Positions 8,226 to 17,058 of a stretch of 62,599 bases of DNA are shown in pieces. The DNA lies in the NCBI GenBank assembly GCA_009787785.1, contig WQSR01000011.1, positions 1 through 62,599 on the forward strand, given 5' to 3'. A program made the translations under genes and the position numbers. Position 1 is the stretch's first letter. The number at the start of each line of letters is the position of its first letter. The notes beneath the pieces were generated by a model. The model searched no databases, was not told where the DNA came from, and saw only the letters and a program-made list of their open reading frames with translations. Source of the stretch: Defluviitaleaceae bacterium. GTDB lineage: Bacteria; Bacillota; Clostridia; Lachnospirales; WQUN01.

Positions 8226-8423
8226 ATGAAGAAAGGGTACACCTCGCGTGAAATTATTTCAATATTAAAACAAGACGGGTGGCGGCAAGTCAATCAGGAA
8301 GGAAGTCATAAACAATTTAAACACCCCACTAAAATAGGCAAAGTGACCGTAGCGCACCCGGAAAAAGACATTGATATCGACACTATCAAAAGTATTGAGC
8401 GGCAATCCGGGTTAAAATTCTAA
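8226..8423 (+). CDS. hicA: HicA-type mRNA interferase toxin
   Basis: The 65-residue protein has the HicA pattern: MKKGYTSREIISILKQDGW, then GSHKQFKHP with the catalytic histidine, and a closing GKVTVAHP and DTIKSIERQSGL. HicA folds like a double-stranded RNA-binding domain and cleaves mRNA. The ATG at 8226 is chosen because AGGAAGGGG precedes it and it gives the usual family length. The hicB gene starts 20 bases after its stop. Confidence 0.9.
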   Translation: MKKGYTSREIISILKQDGWRQVNQEGSHKQFKHPTKIGKVTVAHPEKDIDIDTIKSIERQSGLKF

Positions 8424-8443
8424 ACCATGAGGAGGCAAATAAA

Positions 8444-8845
8444 ATGAACGACACCTATATTTTCCCCTGCGTGTTCACCTACAAGGAAAGCGGCGGCATT
8501 GGGATTTATTTCCCCGACTTGGACGGCTGTACTTCCTACGGTGATGATGAACAAACGGCGTACCGCAACGCAAGGGAAGCGTTAAGCCTACATCTTTACG
8601 CGATGGAAAAGGATGGCGATAATATTCCCGAACCCTCCGGCGTAAAGGATATCACCGTAACCGACAACAAACGGGCTGTACTGGTAGAGGTATTCATGCC
8701 GGCATTCCGGGCTAAACAAAATAACAAGTTTGTGAAAAAAACGCTTACCATCCCCCAATGGTTAAACATCGAAGCCGAGCGGGCGGGGGTAAATTTTTCA
8801 CAAGTACTCCAGTCCACTTTGAAGGAACATTTAGGGATAGCGTAA
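8444..8845 (+). CDS. hicB: HicB-type antitoxin
   Basis: The first ~65 residues have the HicB partial RNase H-like fold with the signature GIYFPDLDGCTSYGDDEQTAYRNAREAL. The C-terminal ~40 residues (LTIPQWLNIEAERAGVNFSQVLQSTL, read across a ribbon-helix-helix pattern) should bind DNA at the promoter. It neutralises HicA by covering its active site. A clear AGGAGG site lies upstream, favouring antitoxin production. The 133-residue length is normal. Confidence 0.9.
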   Translation: MNDTYIFPCVFTYKESGGIGIYFPDLDGCTSYGDDEQTAYRNAREALSLHLYAMEKDGDNIPEPSGVKDITVTDNKRAVLVEVFMPAFRAKQNNKFVKKTLTIPQWLNIEAERAGVNFSQVLQSTLKEHLGIA

Positions 8846-8848
8846 AAC

Positions 8849-8883
8849 CACCCCGGGCTAGGCGATTTCCGTGGCCTGGGGTG
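8849..8883 (+). terminator. Imperfect 12-bp stem-loop downstream of hicB
   Basis: CACCCCGGGCTA pairs with TGGCCTGGGGTG with two G-T wobbles around an 11-base loop. It starts three bases after the hicB stop. No T-tract follows, so termination is uncertain. Confidence 0.35.
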
Positions 8884-8991
8884 ATTATGCTCATTTGCAG
8901 AAGATTCACGTTTACTATAAAATGAACCCCCCTAACGGGGCAAGATTATTGGTTGCTATAACGGAATAACGCTTGTGTGTCAGGTGATTTT

Positions 8992-9471
8992 ATGAATTTC
9001 ATTATCCACCCCATTGACCCTACCCTGCGGGAGCGGATTCAGCCTATCTTGGACGCGACGTGGCGCGGGCCGTTTTTGGCCATCAACGGCAAGCTTTGGG
9101 ATTCGCGGGTGATGCCGGGGTACGCGGCATTGCGGGAGGGGGAAATCCTGGGATACATATTGTATGTATTTCATCCTGACGCCTGTGAGATTATGGTGTT
9201 GCACAGCCTTGCGGAGAACGGCGGCGTTGCGACGGCCCTTATCGAGGAGGCCAAGGGGCAGGTGAAGGCCGAGGGTGTGGCAAAAATCATCGTCCAAACC
9301 AGCAACGACAATACCCGCGCTTTCCGGTTTTACCAGCGGCGCGGGTTTGTTTTGCGTGAAATCCGTTTGGGAGCCATTGCCCGCTCCCGGGCGGTGAAGC
9401 CCGTGATTCCCCTTACCGGGCGCGACGGTATCCCCCTGCGGGATGAAATCGAGTTTGAAATACACCTGTAA
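8992..9471 (+). CDS. GNAT family N-acetyltransferase
   Basis: The 159-residue protein has the GNAT layout: a central strand GEILGYILYVF, the acetyl-CoA-binding turn in LAENGGVATALIEEAK and a C-terminal RAFRFYQRRGF motif. It probably transfers an acetyl group to an amine of unknown identity. The ATG at 8992 follows AGGTGA closely and is preferred to the GTG at 8977. It is followed at a short distance by the UroD-like gene. Confidence 0.82.
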   Translation: MNFIIHPIDPTLRERIQPILDATWRGPFLAINGKLWDSRVMPGYAALREGEILGYILYVFHPDACEIMVLHSLAENGGVATALIEEAKGQVKAEGVAKIIVQTSNDNTRAFRFYQRRGFVLREIRLGAIARSRAVKPVIPLTGRDGIPLRDEIEFEIHL

Positions 9472-9500
9472 AAATCACATATTAAATGAAGGAGTCCATT

Positions 9501-10730
9501 ATGAAAATCACGCAAAAGGAAAAAACTCTATTGCAGGAACTGGCCAAGGGGTACGCCGAGCTGGCCGCCCACCCCGCGCAAAAGGAACGGCGGGACCGGG
9601 CCAGGGACATCAACGACTTGAAGCCACGCCGGCCCATGGTGTGGCTCCACGAGGTTCCCTGGCACGAAATGAACATAGACGACGCGCTGACCCTCCAGTG
9701 CGAAGACCCCTTCGCCCGGGACATGGAATGGTTCTTCCGGCACAATTTTTTCCGCTGGAAATACATCCAGGCCGATACCATCTTGGAAAATGAGTATTCC
9801 ATTTACAAGAAATTCACCCACACGGGCAACGGCTTGCACATTCAGGAGAACGTGATAGCCACCGACATAAAGAACAATATCATTTCCCACTATTACCTGG
9901 ACCAGCTGGACACCATGGAAAAAGTGGCGGGCTTAAAGACGCCGAAAATCACCGCCCACCCCGAGGACGATGCGCAACGCATGGAATGGGCGCGGGATAT
10001 CCTGGGTGATATTTTGCCGGTGCGGTTGCGCGGGCATGGCATCTATCACGCGCCCTGGGACCGAATTCCCCGTTTTCGCGGCGTGACCCCGGTAATGGAG
10101 GATTTAATCGACAACCCGGATTTGCTCCACGCCATCATAAAAAGGTTTACCGAAAATATGCAAACGGAAATGAAGCAAATGGAGGCCCTGGAGCTTTACG
10201 ATGCCGCCGTGGAGAGCATCCACTGCACCCCGGCGTACACTTCTGACTTGCCCGGCACCGAGCCCGCCAAGCTGAGCGGCATCTGGTACCGTGGCATGGC
10301 GCAGATGTTCGGGGACATTTCCCCCAGGATGTGGCAGGAATTTGAGCTGGACTACATCCGGCCCCTGATGGCGCAATGCGGCCTGGTGTACTACGGCTGC
10401 TGTGAAAAATTGGACAATAAAATTTCCCTGCTAAAAACCGTCCCCAATATGCGAAAAATCGGCGTCAGCCCATGGGCCAACGCGGAAAGCTGTGCCGAGC
10501 AAATCGGCGGCGGCTATGTGTACGCCCACAAGCCCAACCCGGCCCATGTGTCCGGCGATTTTGCCGAAAATGCGGTGCGGGCGGAAATCAAGCGCATCAT
10601 TGAAACCTGCCGCGCCCATGGTTGCCCCTATGAATTTGTGCTGAAGGATATCAGTACGGTTACGTATAAGCCGCAGAACCTTATCGCCTGGGTGGATACG
10701 GTAATGGAAGTGATTGACTCGTTTTATTAA
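9501..10730 (+). CDS. UroD-like (uroporphyrinogen decarboxylase superfamily) protein
   Basis: The 409-residue protein has a TIM-barrel layout like UroD-related cobamide methyltransferases: an extended N-terminal domain, a helix TPVMEDLIDNPDLLHAIIKRF common in that family, and a C-terminal half with YYGCCEKLDNKISLLKTVPN where MtaA-type proteins place their zinc-binding cysteines. True UroD is shorter and has an N-terminal arginine-rich motif that is not present. No corrinoid protein or reactivase gene lies nearby. A role in methyl-group or heme-like chemistry cannot be assigned. The ATG at 9501 is chosen because GAAGGAG precedes it by six bases. Confidence 0.55.
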   Translation: MKITQKEKTLLQELAKGYAELAAHPAQKERRDRARDINDLKPRRPMVWLHEVPWHEMNIDDALTLQCEDPFARDMEWFFRHNFFRWKYIQADTILENEYSIYKKFTHTGNGLHIQENVIATDIKNNIISHYYLDQLDTMEKVAGLKTPKITAHPEDDAQRMEWARDILGDILPVRLRGHGIYHAPWDRIPRFRGVTPVMEDLIDNPDLLHAIIKRFTENMQTEMKQMEALELYDAAVESIHCTPAYTSDLPGTEPAKLSGIWYRGMAQMFGDISPRMWQEFELDYIRPLMAQCGLVYYGCCEKLDNKISLLKTVPNMRKIGVSPWANAESCAEQIGGGYVYAHKPNPAHVSGDFAENAVRAEIKRIIETCRAHGCPYEFVLKDISTVTYKPQNLIAWVDTVMEVIDSFY

Positions 10731-10740
10731 AGACATATTT

Positions 10741-10768
10741 TTGACACATTTACCTGCTACGATATCTT
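10741..10768 (+). promoter_or_regulatory. Candidate promoter of the nfeD-flotillin operon
   Basis: TTGACA at 10741-10746 and TATCTT at 10763-10768 have a 16-bp spacer. They lie just after the stop of the preceding gene and before a 20-bp palindrome. Confidence 0.45.
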
Positions 10769-10781
10769 ATGCGGAGAGAAA

Positions 10782-10801
10782 AATTTTCGCTCGCGAAAAT
10801 T
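10782..10801. promoter_or_regulatory. 20-bp near-perfect palindrome, putative operator
   Basis: AATTTTCGC at 10782-10790 and GCGAAAATT at 10793-10801 are exact inverted copies around TC. The palindrome sits just downstream of the candidate promoter and 40 bp before the nfeD start, so a repressor site or a leader hairpin is possible. The binding factor is unknown. Confidence 0.45.
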
Positions 10802-10840
10802 ACCCGCTACGCGTGGTTGCAAGAGAAGGAGGTGATGTGC

Positions 10841-11353
10841 ATGTATTTAATCATGTTCGGTGTAGGGGTTGGGTTCATTGTCCTGACCTTGGTTATCGGT
10901 GAGGTGGCTGAGTTGGATGGAGCGGTTTTCGGCTTCCTCCGGCCTTCGTTGATAGCCGTGTTTCTTGTGGTGATGGGCGGTTTTGGCTTGTTGCTCACCC
11001 CCCGTCTGGAGGGATTACCCTTTATCGTGATGGTGATAAGCTTCGTGTGCGGGGTCATTATCGCCGGGTTGCTTAACCGCTTTATTATCGCACCCCTGTA
11101 TAAAACGCAAAATACCAGCGCGTTTAATATGCAGGACACCATAGGCGCGACCGCCTCGGTGATTTCGCCCATACCCCAGGGAGGGTACGGAAAAATACGG
11201 TACAATATCTCCGGTTCGGTGGTGACAAGCCCCGCCAAAAGTGAAGACGGGACTGCCATCAAGGCGGGGGAGCATGTGAGTATTTTGTATGTGGAAAAGA
11301 ACACCTACTTTGTGCGGCGCAAGGAAGACCCACACACACCACAACCAAATTAA
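10841..11353 (+). CDS. NfeD-like membrane protein
   Basis: The 170-residue protein has three or four hydrophobic segments in the first ~85 residues and a C-terminal soluble domain of the NfeD OB-fold type (DTIGATASVISPIPQGGYGKI, then GEHVSILYVEKN). NfeD-type proteins are encoded beside flotillins and act with them in membrane microdomains, as YuaF does with FloT in Bacillus. The ATG at 10841 follows the very strong site AAGGAGGTGAT. Two genes downstream is the flotillin. Confidence 0.8.
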   Translation: MYLIMFGVGVGFIVLTLVIGEVAELDGAVFGFLRPSLIAVFLVVMGGFGLLLTPRLEGLPFIVMVISFVCGVIIAGLLNRFIIAPLYKTQNTSAFNMQDTIGATASVISPIPQGGYGKIRYNISGSVVTSPAKSEDGTAIKAGEHVSILYVEKNTYFVRRKEDPHTPQPN

Positions 11354-11369
11354 AAGGGAGGGAAACCCG

Positions 11370-11738
11370 ATGACAGAAGTAATCATAGCAATGGCCCTGT
11401 TTACCATCCCTTCCTTGGGCGCGTGGTACATGACCTATATGTGTCTGCGGAAAAAAGGGTGTACTTGGTTTATGGTTTCCGGCTATTTGACGCTACCCAA
11501 GGAGGAGCGCGCCAAGTATAAGGCCAAATTCGACGTAGTGGCCATGAACCGCTTTGCGGGGTACAGGGCATACCTACCCCTTTCGATAATCCTCACGCTG
11601 ATGATTCCCCTGCCCTTATTCCAAGCAACATGGTATGGCGCGATATTGGGAATGGGCGCGGTGATAGTGCTTGTGCTGTGTTTTTCGGCTATGCCCAAGC
11701 TTGTGGGCAACCATTTTGAGATTTCACACAAAGAATAA
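11370..11738 (+). CDS. DUF3784-like small membrane protein
   Basis: The 122-residue protein has an N-terminal membrane segment, a short cytoplasmic stretch with SGYLTLPKEERAKYKAKF, and two further hydrophobic segments. That pattern resembles the DUF3784 family of small Firmicute membrane proteins, whose role is unknown. It lies between nfeD and the flotillin gene with short gaps and its own GGGAGGG site, so it is probably part of the same membrane-microdomain operon. Confidence 0.65.
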   Translation: MTEVIIAMALFTIPSLGAWYMTYMCLRKKGCTWFMVSGYLTLPKEERAKYKAKFDVVAMNRFAGYRAYLPLSIILTLMIPLPLFQATWYGAILGMGAVIVLVLCFSAMPKLVGNHFEISHKE

Positions 11739-11752
11739 GAGGAGGAACGAAT

Positions 11753-13210
11753 ATGGATTTTGTTATCATTGGCATTATTCTGGCGGTTATTTTCCTGGTC
11801 ATCTTCACGGTGCTGGCCCTGTGGAAGAAGATTCCGCAAAACAAGGCCGCCGTTGTCACCGGCTTTCGGAAGAAGAGCGTTATTTCTGGCGGAGGTAAGA
11901 TTGTCTTGCCCATCGTGGAACGCTACGATGTGATTTCCCTGGAGAATATCAAGATACCGTTGGACATCGACAACGCCATTTCCAGCCAGGGCGTGCCCAT
12001 TACGGTAAAAAGCGTTGCGGTTGTAAAGGTAAAATCCGACAAGGAATCCATTTATTCGGCTATGGAGCAGTTTTATCGCGGCCATACGGACAGAACCGCG
12101 GCGGAAATCGCCACCCAGTCCAGCTATGTGCTGGTGGGCAAGCTCCGCGAAATCATCGCCAAGCTGACGGTGGAGGAAATTTATCAGGATAAGGATAAAT
12201 TCTCCAGCGAGGTACAGGAAAACGCGGCGATTTCGCTGGCGGAGATGGGGCTGGAAATCAAAGCCTTTACCGTTATGGCTATCGACGACCCCAACGGCTA
12301 TTTGGAGGCACTGGGCAAAAAGCGCATCGCCGAGGTACGGCGGGACGCGGACATCGCCCAGGCGGTGGCACAGCGCGAAACCATTGTCGTCACCGCCGAG
12401 GCCGAGCGGCGCGGAAAGGAAGCCAAGCTCCTGGCCGAAACCCAAGTCGCCGAAGCCACCAAGGAAATGGAGCTGAAGGTTCAATCCTACAGGAAAGAGC
12501 AGGAAGCGGCCAAGGCCATAGCCGACAACGCCTATCTCATCGAGGAAAACAAGGTGAAAAAGGAAGTCACGGAAACGGAATTGCAGGTGGAGCTTTTGCG
12601 CCGCCTGAAGGAAACCGAGCTGGCCGAGCAGGAAGCCAAGCGCATGGAGCAGGAGCTGGTGGCTACCATTAATAAGCAAGCCGACGCGGACAAATACCGT
12701 CAGGAGCGGCTGGCCGAAGCGAGGAAATTTGAGCAGGTGACGAAGGCCCAGGCCGAAGCGGAAATGGTGAAGCTGGAGGGTATGGCCAAGGCTGAAATCG
12801 TGAAGCTGGACGGTACGGCGCGGGCGGAAGCGGTGAAGGTGCAGGGCCTTGCGGAGGCGCAAGCCATCCAAGCCAAGGGGCTGGCCGAAGCGGAAGCCAT
12901 GATGAAAAAAGCCGAAGCCTTCAAGCAGTACAACGATGCGGCGGTTATCCAGATGATGATTGAACGCTTGCCCGAAATCGCCAAGAACGTGGCCGAGCCC
13001 ATTTCCCGGACGGAGAAAATGGTGGTCATCGACAACGGCGGCACCGGCGGCGGCAAAACCGGCGCGTCCAAGGTGGCGGGCTATGTCACCGACATTATGG
13101 CGCAACTGCCCGAAACCGTGGAGGCGTTGACGGGGGTAAACCTGATTGATGTGTTAAAGGGTGCCACCGCAGGGAAGGGACTTGGCAATGGCGAAGGGGC
13201 TACCCCGTAG
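11753..13210 (+). CDS. floT: Flotillin (SPFH domain protein, FloT-like)
   Basis: The 485-residue protein has one N-terminal membrane segment (about residues 2-25), an SPFH domain to about residue 200, then a long alanine- and glutamate-rich coiled coil with repeated AEA and AKA motifs to about residue 410. Flotillins oligomerise and scaffold ordered membrane domains that affect signalling and secretion. The length matches Bacillus FloT (about 510). AGGAGGAAC precedes the ATG. It follows NfeD and a small membrane protein, as expected, and its 3' end overlaps the next gene by 23 bases. Confidence 0.9.
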   Translation: MDFVIIGIILAVIFLVIFTVLALWKKIPQNKAAVVTGFRKKSVISGGGKIVLPIVERYDVISLENIKIPLDIDNAISSQGVPITVKSVAVVKVKSDKESIYSAMEQFYRGHTDRTAAEIATQSSYVLVGKLREIIAKLTVEEIYQDKDKFSSEVQENAAISLAEMGLEIKAFTVMAIDDPNGYLEALGKKRIAEVRRDADIAQAVAQRETIVVTAEAERRGKEAKLLAETQVAEATKEMELKVQSYRKEQEAAKAIADNAYLIEENKVKKEVTETELQVELLRRLKETELAEQEAKRMEQELVATINKQADADKYRQERLAEARKFEQVTKAQAEAEMVKLEGMAKAEIVKLDGTARAEAVKVQGLAEAQAIQAKGLAEAEAMMKKAEAFKQYNDAAVIQMMIERLPEIAKNVAEPISRTEKMVVIDNGGTGGGKTGASKVAGYVTDIMAQLPETVEALTGVNLIDVLKGATAGKGLGNGEGATP

Positions 13211-13664
13211 ATTAATTGCTTTCACCGGGGCCATTCTCCTCGCGGCTATAATCACCGCCACTATTTTGCTTAACAACGACACCGCCCAACCGGAAGCCCC
13301 GGCCTTCTCCCTGGAGACGGCCGAGGGCTTTTTGTTGGCGTTGGACTTCAATCAGGCCCACGGCCAGTTCGCGGGGGTGATTGCCAACGAGCCGGAAAAT
13401 ATACGGGCCTACCTGGGCGCGGCGGAGGTGTATCTGCACCTGGGGCGGCGTATGGATGCCATCGCTTTGTTGCGCGGTGCTTTTCAAGCTACGGGGAGCC
13501 CATCCCTTGCCCACGCCCTGGCCGGGGTGGAGCTATCCCCCGTGCAGGGCTTCGTCGCCATCGTGGAGGCCATGCAATATGAAGGGCTTGCGGCGAAGGC
13601 CAGGGGTGCCTTGCGCCGGGCCCACAATACCGTGGGAGATGCCTTGCTTGCGCTCCCGCCCTAA
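13188..13664 (+). CDS. Membrane-anchored TPR-like protein
   Basis: The 158-residue protein has an N-terminal hydrophobic anchor (about residues 10-27) and a short helical-repeat region resembling tetratricopeptide repeats (ALDFNQAHGQFAGVIANEPENIRAYLGAAEVYLHLGRRMDA, spread over residues 50-90). Such repeats bind partner proteins. The ATG at 13188 follows AGGGAAGGGA and overlaps the flotillin gene. It sits between the flotillin operon and the membrane-fusion protein genes and may belong to either; its partner is unknown. Confidence 0.65.
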   Translation: MAKGLPRRLIAFTGAILLAAIITATILLNNDTAQPEAPAFSLETAEGFLLALDFNQAHGQFAGVIANEPENIRAYLGAAEVYLHLGRRMDAIALLRGAFQATGSPSLAHALAGVELSPVQGFVAIVEAMQYEGLAAKARGALRRAHNTVGDALLALPP

Positions 13665-13694
13665 TAAAGCGTATACTGCCCCTGGTGGTTTTCT

Positions 13695-14741
13695 GTGAAA
13701 ATCTCAACCCTTGTACGTATATTTACCTTGCTGTTCTTGGCCGGATTTCTTTTGTCCGGCTGTTTTGCGTTGCCTATGGAGGAGGATTACATCCCTCCGG
13801 CGGTTTTCGCGCTTCCCGCTTCGCCGCCTTGGCGCACCGCAGAGGTAGCGCGGGGAGATGTCGTACTATTTTCCACGATTTCCGCTACCCATCAGGCGGC
13901 GCGGGAGGAAATTATCCGCTTTGGCGTGGCGGGCGCGTTGATTACCGGGGTCTATGTGCAGGTGGGGGACGCGGTTTCTGCGGGGGATGTAATCGCCTCT
14001 TTGGACCGCTCCGGCGTGGCGGGGGATGTGGAACGCCTGATAAGGGAAGAAGCGCGCCTGTCGTTGCGCATTGCCCAGCTAAATGAGCGGCACGAGCATA
14101 CCCTCTGGATGGCGGAGGTTTCCGGCATCGCCGTGGATGATTCCTTTTATATCAATACGCGGCGGGATTTGCGCGAAGACCTGGAAATGCTCCGGCGGGA
14201 GCTCGACTACCTGCGGCGGCAGTATGAAAACCGCTTGATTCGGGCGGGGATGGACGGGGTAGTAACCCGCGCCATCGTGTTCGCAGAGCGTTCCTTTTCC
14301 GTTTTTGGCAACCATGTGGCCACCATTTCCGACCAGACTCTCTCGATTTTCGTGGTGTCTATGCGGGAGGCCCAGGTGATGCAACCGGGGGAGCGGTTTG
14401 AAATGGACGTGGCCGGGAACCTTGTGTGGGTGGAGGTGGTTGACCCGGAGGAAATGGGCATACACCGCCCGGAAACCGCCTGGATAGAGGCCATTCTGGT
14501 TGCCGACGGCGGGGGCGTTTTCGCCTCCAACGCCATGGGGCGCATACACGCGGTCTTCGCCGCTTCCTATGATGTACTGCACGTGCCTTTCCGGGCGGTA
14601 AATTACGTCAACGGGCGGCATTTTGTCTATGTGTTGGAGGATGGCTTGCGGCGGTTGCGGCACGTGGAGGTGGGGCTGGAAGGGACAAATTATACCGAAA
14701 TCCTTGACGGTCTGCGCCTGGGCGAGGTGGTTGTGATATGA
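13695..14741 (+). CDS. Membrane-fusion (HlyD/RND-type) adaptor lipoprotein 1
   Basis: The 348-residue protein has a lipoprotein signal peptide with lipobox LLSGC. Beyond it are a biotinyl/lipoyl-like half domain (ITGVYVQVGDAVSAGDVIASL), a coiled-coil hairpin, the second half (LIRAGMDGVVTRAIVFAERSFSV) and a C-terminal beta domain ending LRLGEVVVI. This is the layout of periplasmic-adaptor-like proteins that work with MacB-type FtsX permeases in Gram-positive bacteria. The GTG at 13695 gives the complete signal peptide. Its stop overlaps the next adaptor gene. Confidence 0.82.
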   Translation: MKISTLVRIFTLLFLAGFLLSGCFALPMEEDYIPPAVFALPASPPWRTAEVARGDVVLFSTISATHQAAREEIIRFGVAGALITGVYVQVGDAVSAGDVIASLDRSGVAGDVERLIREEARLSLRIAQLNERHEHTLWMAEVSGIAVDDSFYINTRRDLREDLEMLRRELDYLRRQYENRLIRAGMDGVVTRAIVFAERSFSVFGNHVATISDQTLSIFVVSMREAQVMQPGERFEMDVAGNLVWVEVVDPEEMGIHRPETAWIEAILVADGGGVFASNAMGRIHAVFAASYDVLHVPFRAVNYVNGRHFVYVLEDGLRRLRHVEVGLEGTNYTEILDGLRLGEVVVI

Positions 14742-15850
14742 AAAAGAAACTGTGCTGTATTTTATTATTCCTTGCCTTTTTTACCGGGTGCGGCGCGCAA
14801 CCGCCCCTGGGTCATTCCGAGGGGCCGGAGTTGGTGGCTCCGGTAATCGGGCGTGCGGCTTCCGCGGTGGTGGACCGGGGCGCGGTGGTGGATGTGCAGA
14901 TGATACCGGGGCTCCTTCGCGTGGAATCCGTACCCCTTTTCTTTGCCGTGAGCGGCCTGCGCTTCGACACCTTTTACGTGTACCCCGGCGAAAGGGTGTA
15001 CGAAGGCCAGTTGCTGGCCACCTTGTATACGCCCCACCAGCGGGAGCAGGTAGCCGACCAGGAGGCGCGTATCGCCCGGTTGCACCGCGCCCACGCGCTG
15101 GCCGCCGAAGGGTGGGAAGTGGATTTGGATTTAATGAACCTGCGCTACATAGAAAAATTGCGGCTGGCGGCGGCCACCTTTACCACGGCGGCCATGGAGG
15201 AGGCCCAAGGACTGTACTTAGAAATGGACCGCGCCCGTTTGATGCGGGAGCAGGAGGCGCAATGGCAACAGGTGGAGCGGGAGGACGCCTATCTCCGCTT
15301 GGAAGAACTGCGGGAGGACTTGCGCGGGACGGATTTGCGCGCCCCCTTCGACGGGGTCATCACCTATATTACCCCCCTACCCCACGGCGCGTTCGTGGAA
15401 TCCAGCATGGTGATTATGTTTATCGCGCCTTCGGACGCCACCCCCTTCGTGGAGCATACGGGGGACGCCTTACCCGGCCGCTTGCGGGTACGGCACATCA
15501 GCGGGGATATCAACGGGCAAATCGTTGATTTGGCGTACCGCCCCACCACCCACGAGGAAGCGGCCTACAATTCCCTGCATAATCTGCCCCGGCGCACGCG
15601 CTTTACTTTGCCGGAGGGGTCGGATTTCCCCCTGGGCGCGGCGGTACGGATTTTTGTGTATACCACGTACATAGATGACGCGGTGCGTATCCCCAGCAGT
15701 GCCGTGTTCGGCACGGCCAGCAACCCCTATGTGTACCGCCGGGAAAACGGGGCGTGGGTGCCCGTTATCCCCACCTTTGGCGCACGCACCCCCGCCTTTG
15801 CGGAAATCCTTGATGGCTTGGTGGAAGGGGATGAATTGCTTGTCAACTAA
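14738..15850 (+). CDS. Membrane-fusion adaptor lipoprotein 2
   Basis: The 370-residue protein begins with a signal peptide and lipobox FFTGC. It contains a lipoyl-like segment (FYVYPGERVYEGQLLATLY), a long charged coiled-coil hairpin at about residues 105-200, a returning strand DLRAPFDGVITYI and a beta domain ending LVEGDELLVN. Its start overlaps the preceding adaptor gene in ATGA fashion. It is homologous in layout but not closely similar to adaptors 1 and 3, which suggests an assembly with three different adaptor subunits or specialised roles for each. Confidence 0.82.
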   Translation: MKKKLCCILLFLAFFTGCGAQPPLGHSEGPELVAPVIGRAASAVVDRGAVVDVQMIPGLLRVESVPLFFAVSGLRFDTFYVYPGERVYEGQLLATLYTPHQREQVADQEARIARLHRAHALAAEGWEVDLDLMNLRYIEKLRLAAATFTTAAMEEAQGLYLEMDRARLMREQEAQWQQVEREDAYLRLEELREDLRGTDLRAPFDGVITYITPLPHGAFVESSMVIMFIAPSDATPFVEHTGDALPGRLRVRHISGDINGQIVDLAYRPTTHEEAAYNSLHNLPRRTRFTLPEGSDFPLGAAVRIFVYTTYIDDAVRIPSSAVFGTASNPYVYRRENGAWVPVIPTFGARTPAFAEILDGLVEGDELLVN

Positions 15851-17054
15851 GGTAGCTCTCCTTGGGGCGGTTTTGTTGCTCCTTTGCGCTTGCGGCGGCA
15901 TTCGGGAGTCGGGCTCCGGTGAATCCGCGCTGGCGCAAATCATCGCCGGGGGGTATTTGGCTCCCTTCACCCCGGAGCTGTTGGAGCCGGAAACCCATAC
16001 CGGCACCGTGACCCACCGCACCCTTACGGATGTCCATAATCATACCCTGTCCCCGGTTTACCTCACTTTGCGGCATCTATATTTTGATTCCGGCTATCGT
16101 CCCCTGGCGGCTCTCCATGTGGTGCAAGGCCAGCGGGTGCAAGCCGGGCAGGTGCTGGCGGAGCTGGAGCCCCTGGACCCGGAGGAAGCGGAGCGGCTAT
16201 TTTTACGCCAGCGCAACGCCCAAATTGAGCTGGAACGCTTTGACCGTGCCTTCGCGCTGGAGGATGACCGCCGGCGCGTGGAGCTGGAGGAAGCCCGAGA
16301 GGCACGCGACATGGCCGGCGACGGCGAATGGCATCAGATGGCCTTAGCATTTTCCCGGCGGGAAATCGCTTACCGGCAATTTCTACTGGACAACGAGGGA
16401 AACCGGGAGCAGATACTTCGCCGGCTACAAGCCCTCGACCAGCAGATAGCCGGGGACCAAATCATCGCGCCTATGGACGGCGCGGTGCTGTGGGTAGCCT
16501 CCCTTGCCAACCCCGGAGCCATGATTTTAGGGCGGCCGCGGATAATGACCTTGGCCAAAGAGGATTCCTTATTCTTTATGCACGTGCTGGGGCCCTCCCT
16601 GTTCTTTACCGATGAAGAAAACCGCGCCCTTTTCCGCTATGGCGATGTTTTGCCCGTGACCATGACCTATGTGTCGGGCATTGAATACACCTTTTACGTG
16701 GGGGTGGCGAACGACCCGTGGAGCACAGGCAACCGGGTGAATATGCGCTACCTCTTCACCCCTGTGGACGCTGAGGGGTTTTCCGCTCTCCTGGAAAGAT
16801 ATGAAATCGACATGGCCCTGCCATTTCCGCCCACCTTCATAGCGCGGACGACGGCGCGGGTAGAAAATGCGCTGACGGTGCCGGGCGCGGCCATCCGCTC
16901 CCTCAACGAGCGGGACTATGTATTCCTGTACGAAAACGGCTACCGCAGAAGGCAATATGTGGTGTTGGGTATGCGGTGCGCGGAATCCGCCGGGCGGTAC
17001 CAGGAAATCCTGGCCGGCTTATATGAAGGACAGCAGGTAGTGCTTTGGAGGTAA
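15831..17054 (+). CDS. Membrane-fusion adaptor lipoprotein 3
   Basis: The protein of about 407 residues has a lipoprotein signal ending in LLLLCACGG. The adaptor core follows: ALHVVQGQRVQAGQVLAEL, a long coiled coil rich in glutamate and arginine (about residues 120-200), and DQIIAPMDGAVLWV, with a beta domain ending LYEGQQVVLWR. The start is uncertain. The ATG at 15831 directly abuts GGAAGGGG, so the in-frame TTG at 15840, with nine bases spacing, may be used instead; ATG 15813 is another option. All overlap the end of adaptor 2. The FtsX permease follows after four bases. Confidence 0.8.
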   Translation: MNCLSTKVALLGAVLLLLCACGGIRESGSGESALAQIIAGGYLAPFTPELLEPETHTGTVTHRTLTDVHNHTLSPVYLTLRHLYFDSGYRPLAALHVVQGQRVQAGQVLAELEPLDPEEAERLFLRQRNAQIELERFDRAFALEDDRRRVELEEAREARDMAGDGEWHQMALAFSRREIAYRQFLLDNEGNREQILRRLQALDQQIAGDQIIAPMDGAVLWVASLANPGAMILGRPRIMTLAKEDSLFFMHVLGPSLFFTDEENRALFRYGDVLPVTMTYVSGIEYTFYVGVANDPWSTGNRVNMRYLFTPVDAEGFSALLERYEIDMALPFPPTFIARTTARVENALTVPGAAIRSLNERDYVFLYENGYRRRQYVVLGMRCAESAGRYQEILAGLYEGQQVVLWR

Positions 17055-17058
17055 TGGG

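Noticed and set aside
11483..13105. 540-codon open frame on the minus strand opposite flotillin
   Set aside because: It is the mirror of the coiled-coil codon pattern of flotillin; composition is rich in His, Leu and Gly, and no family or ribosome site is seen.
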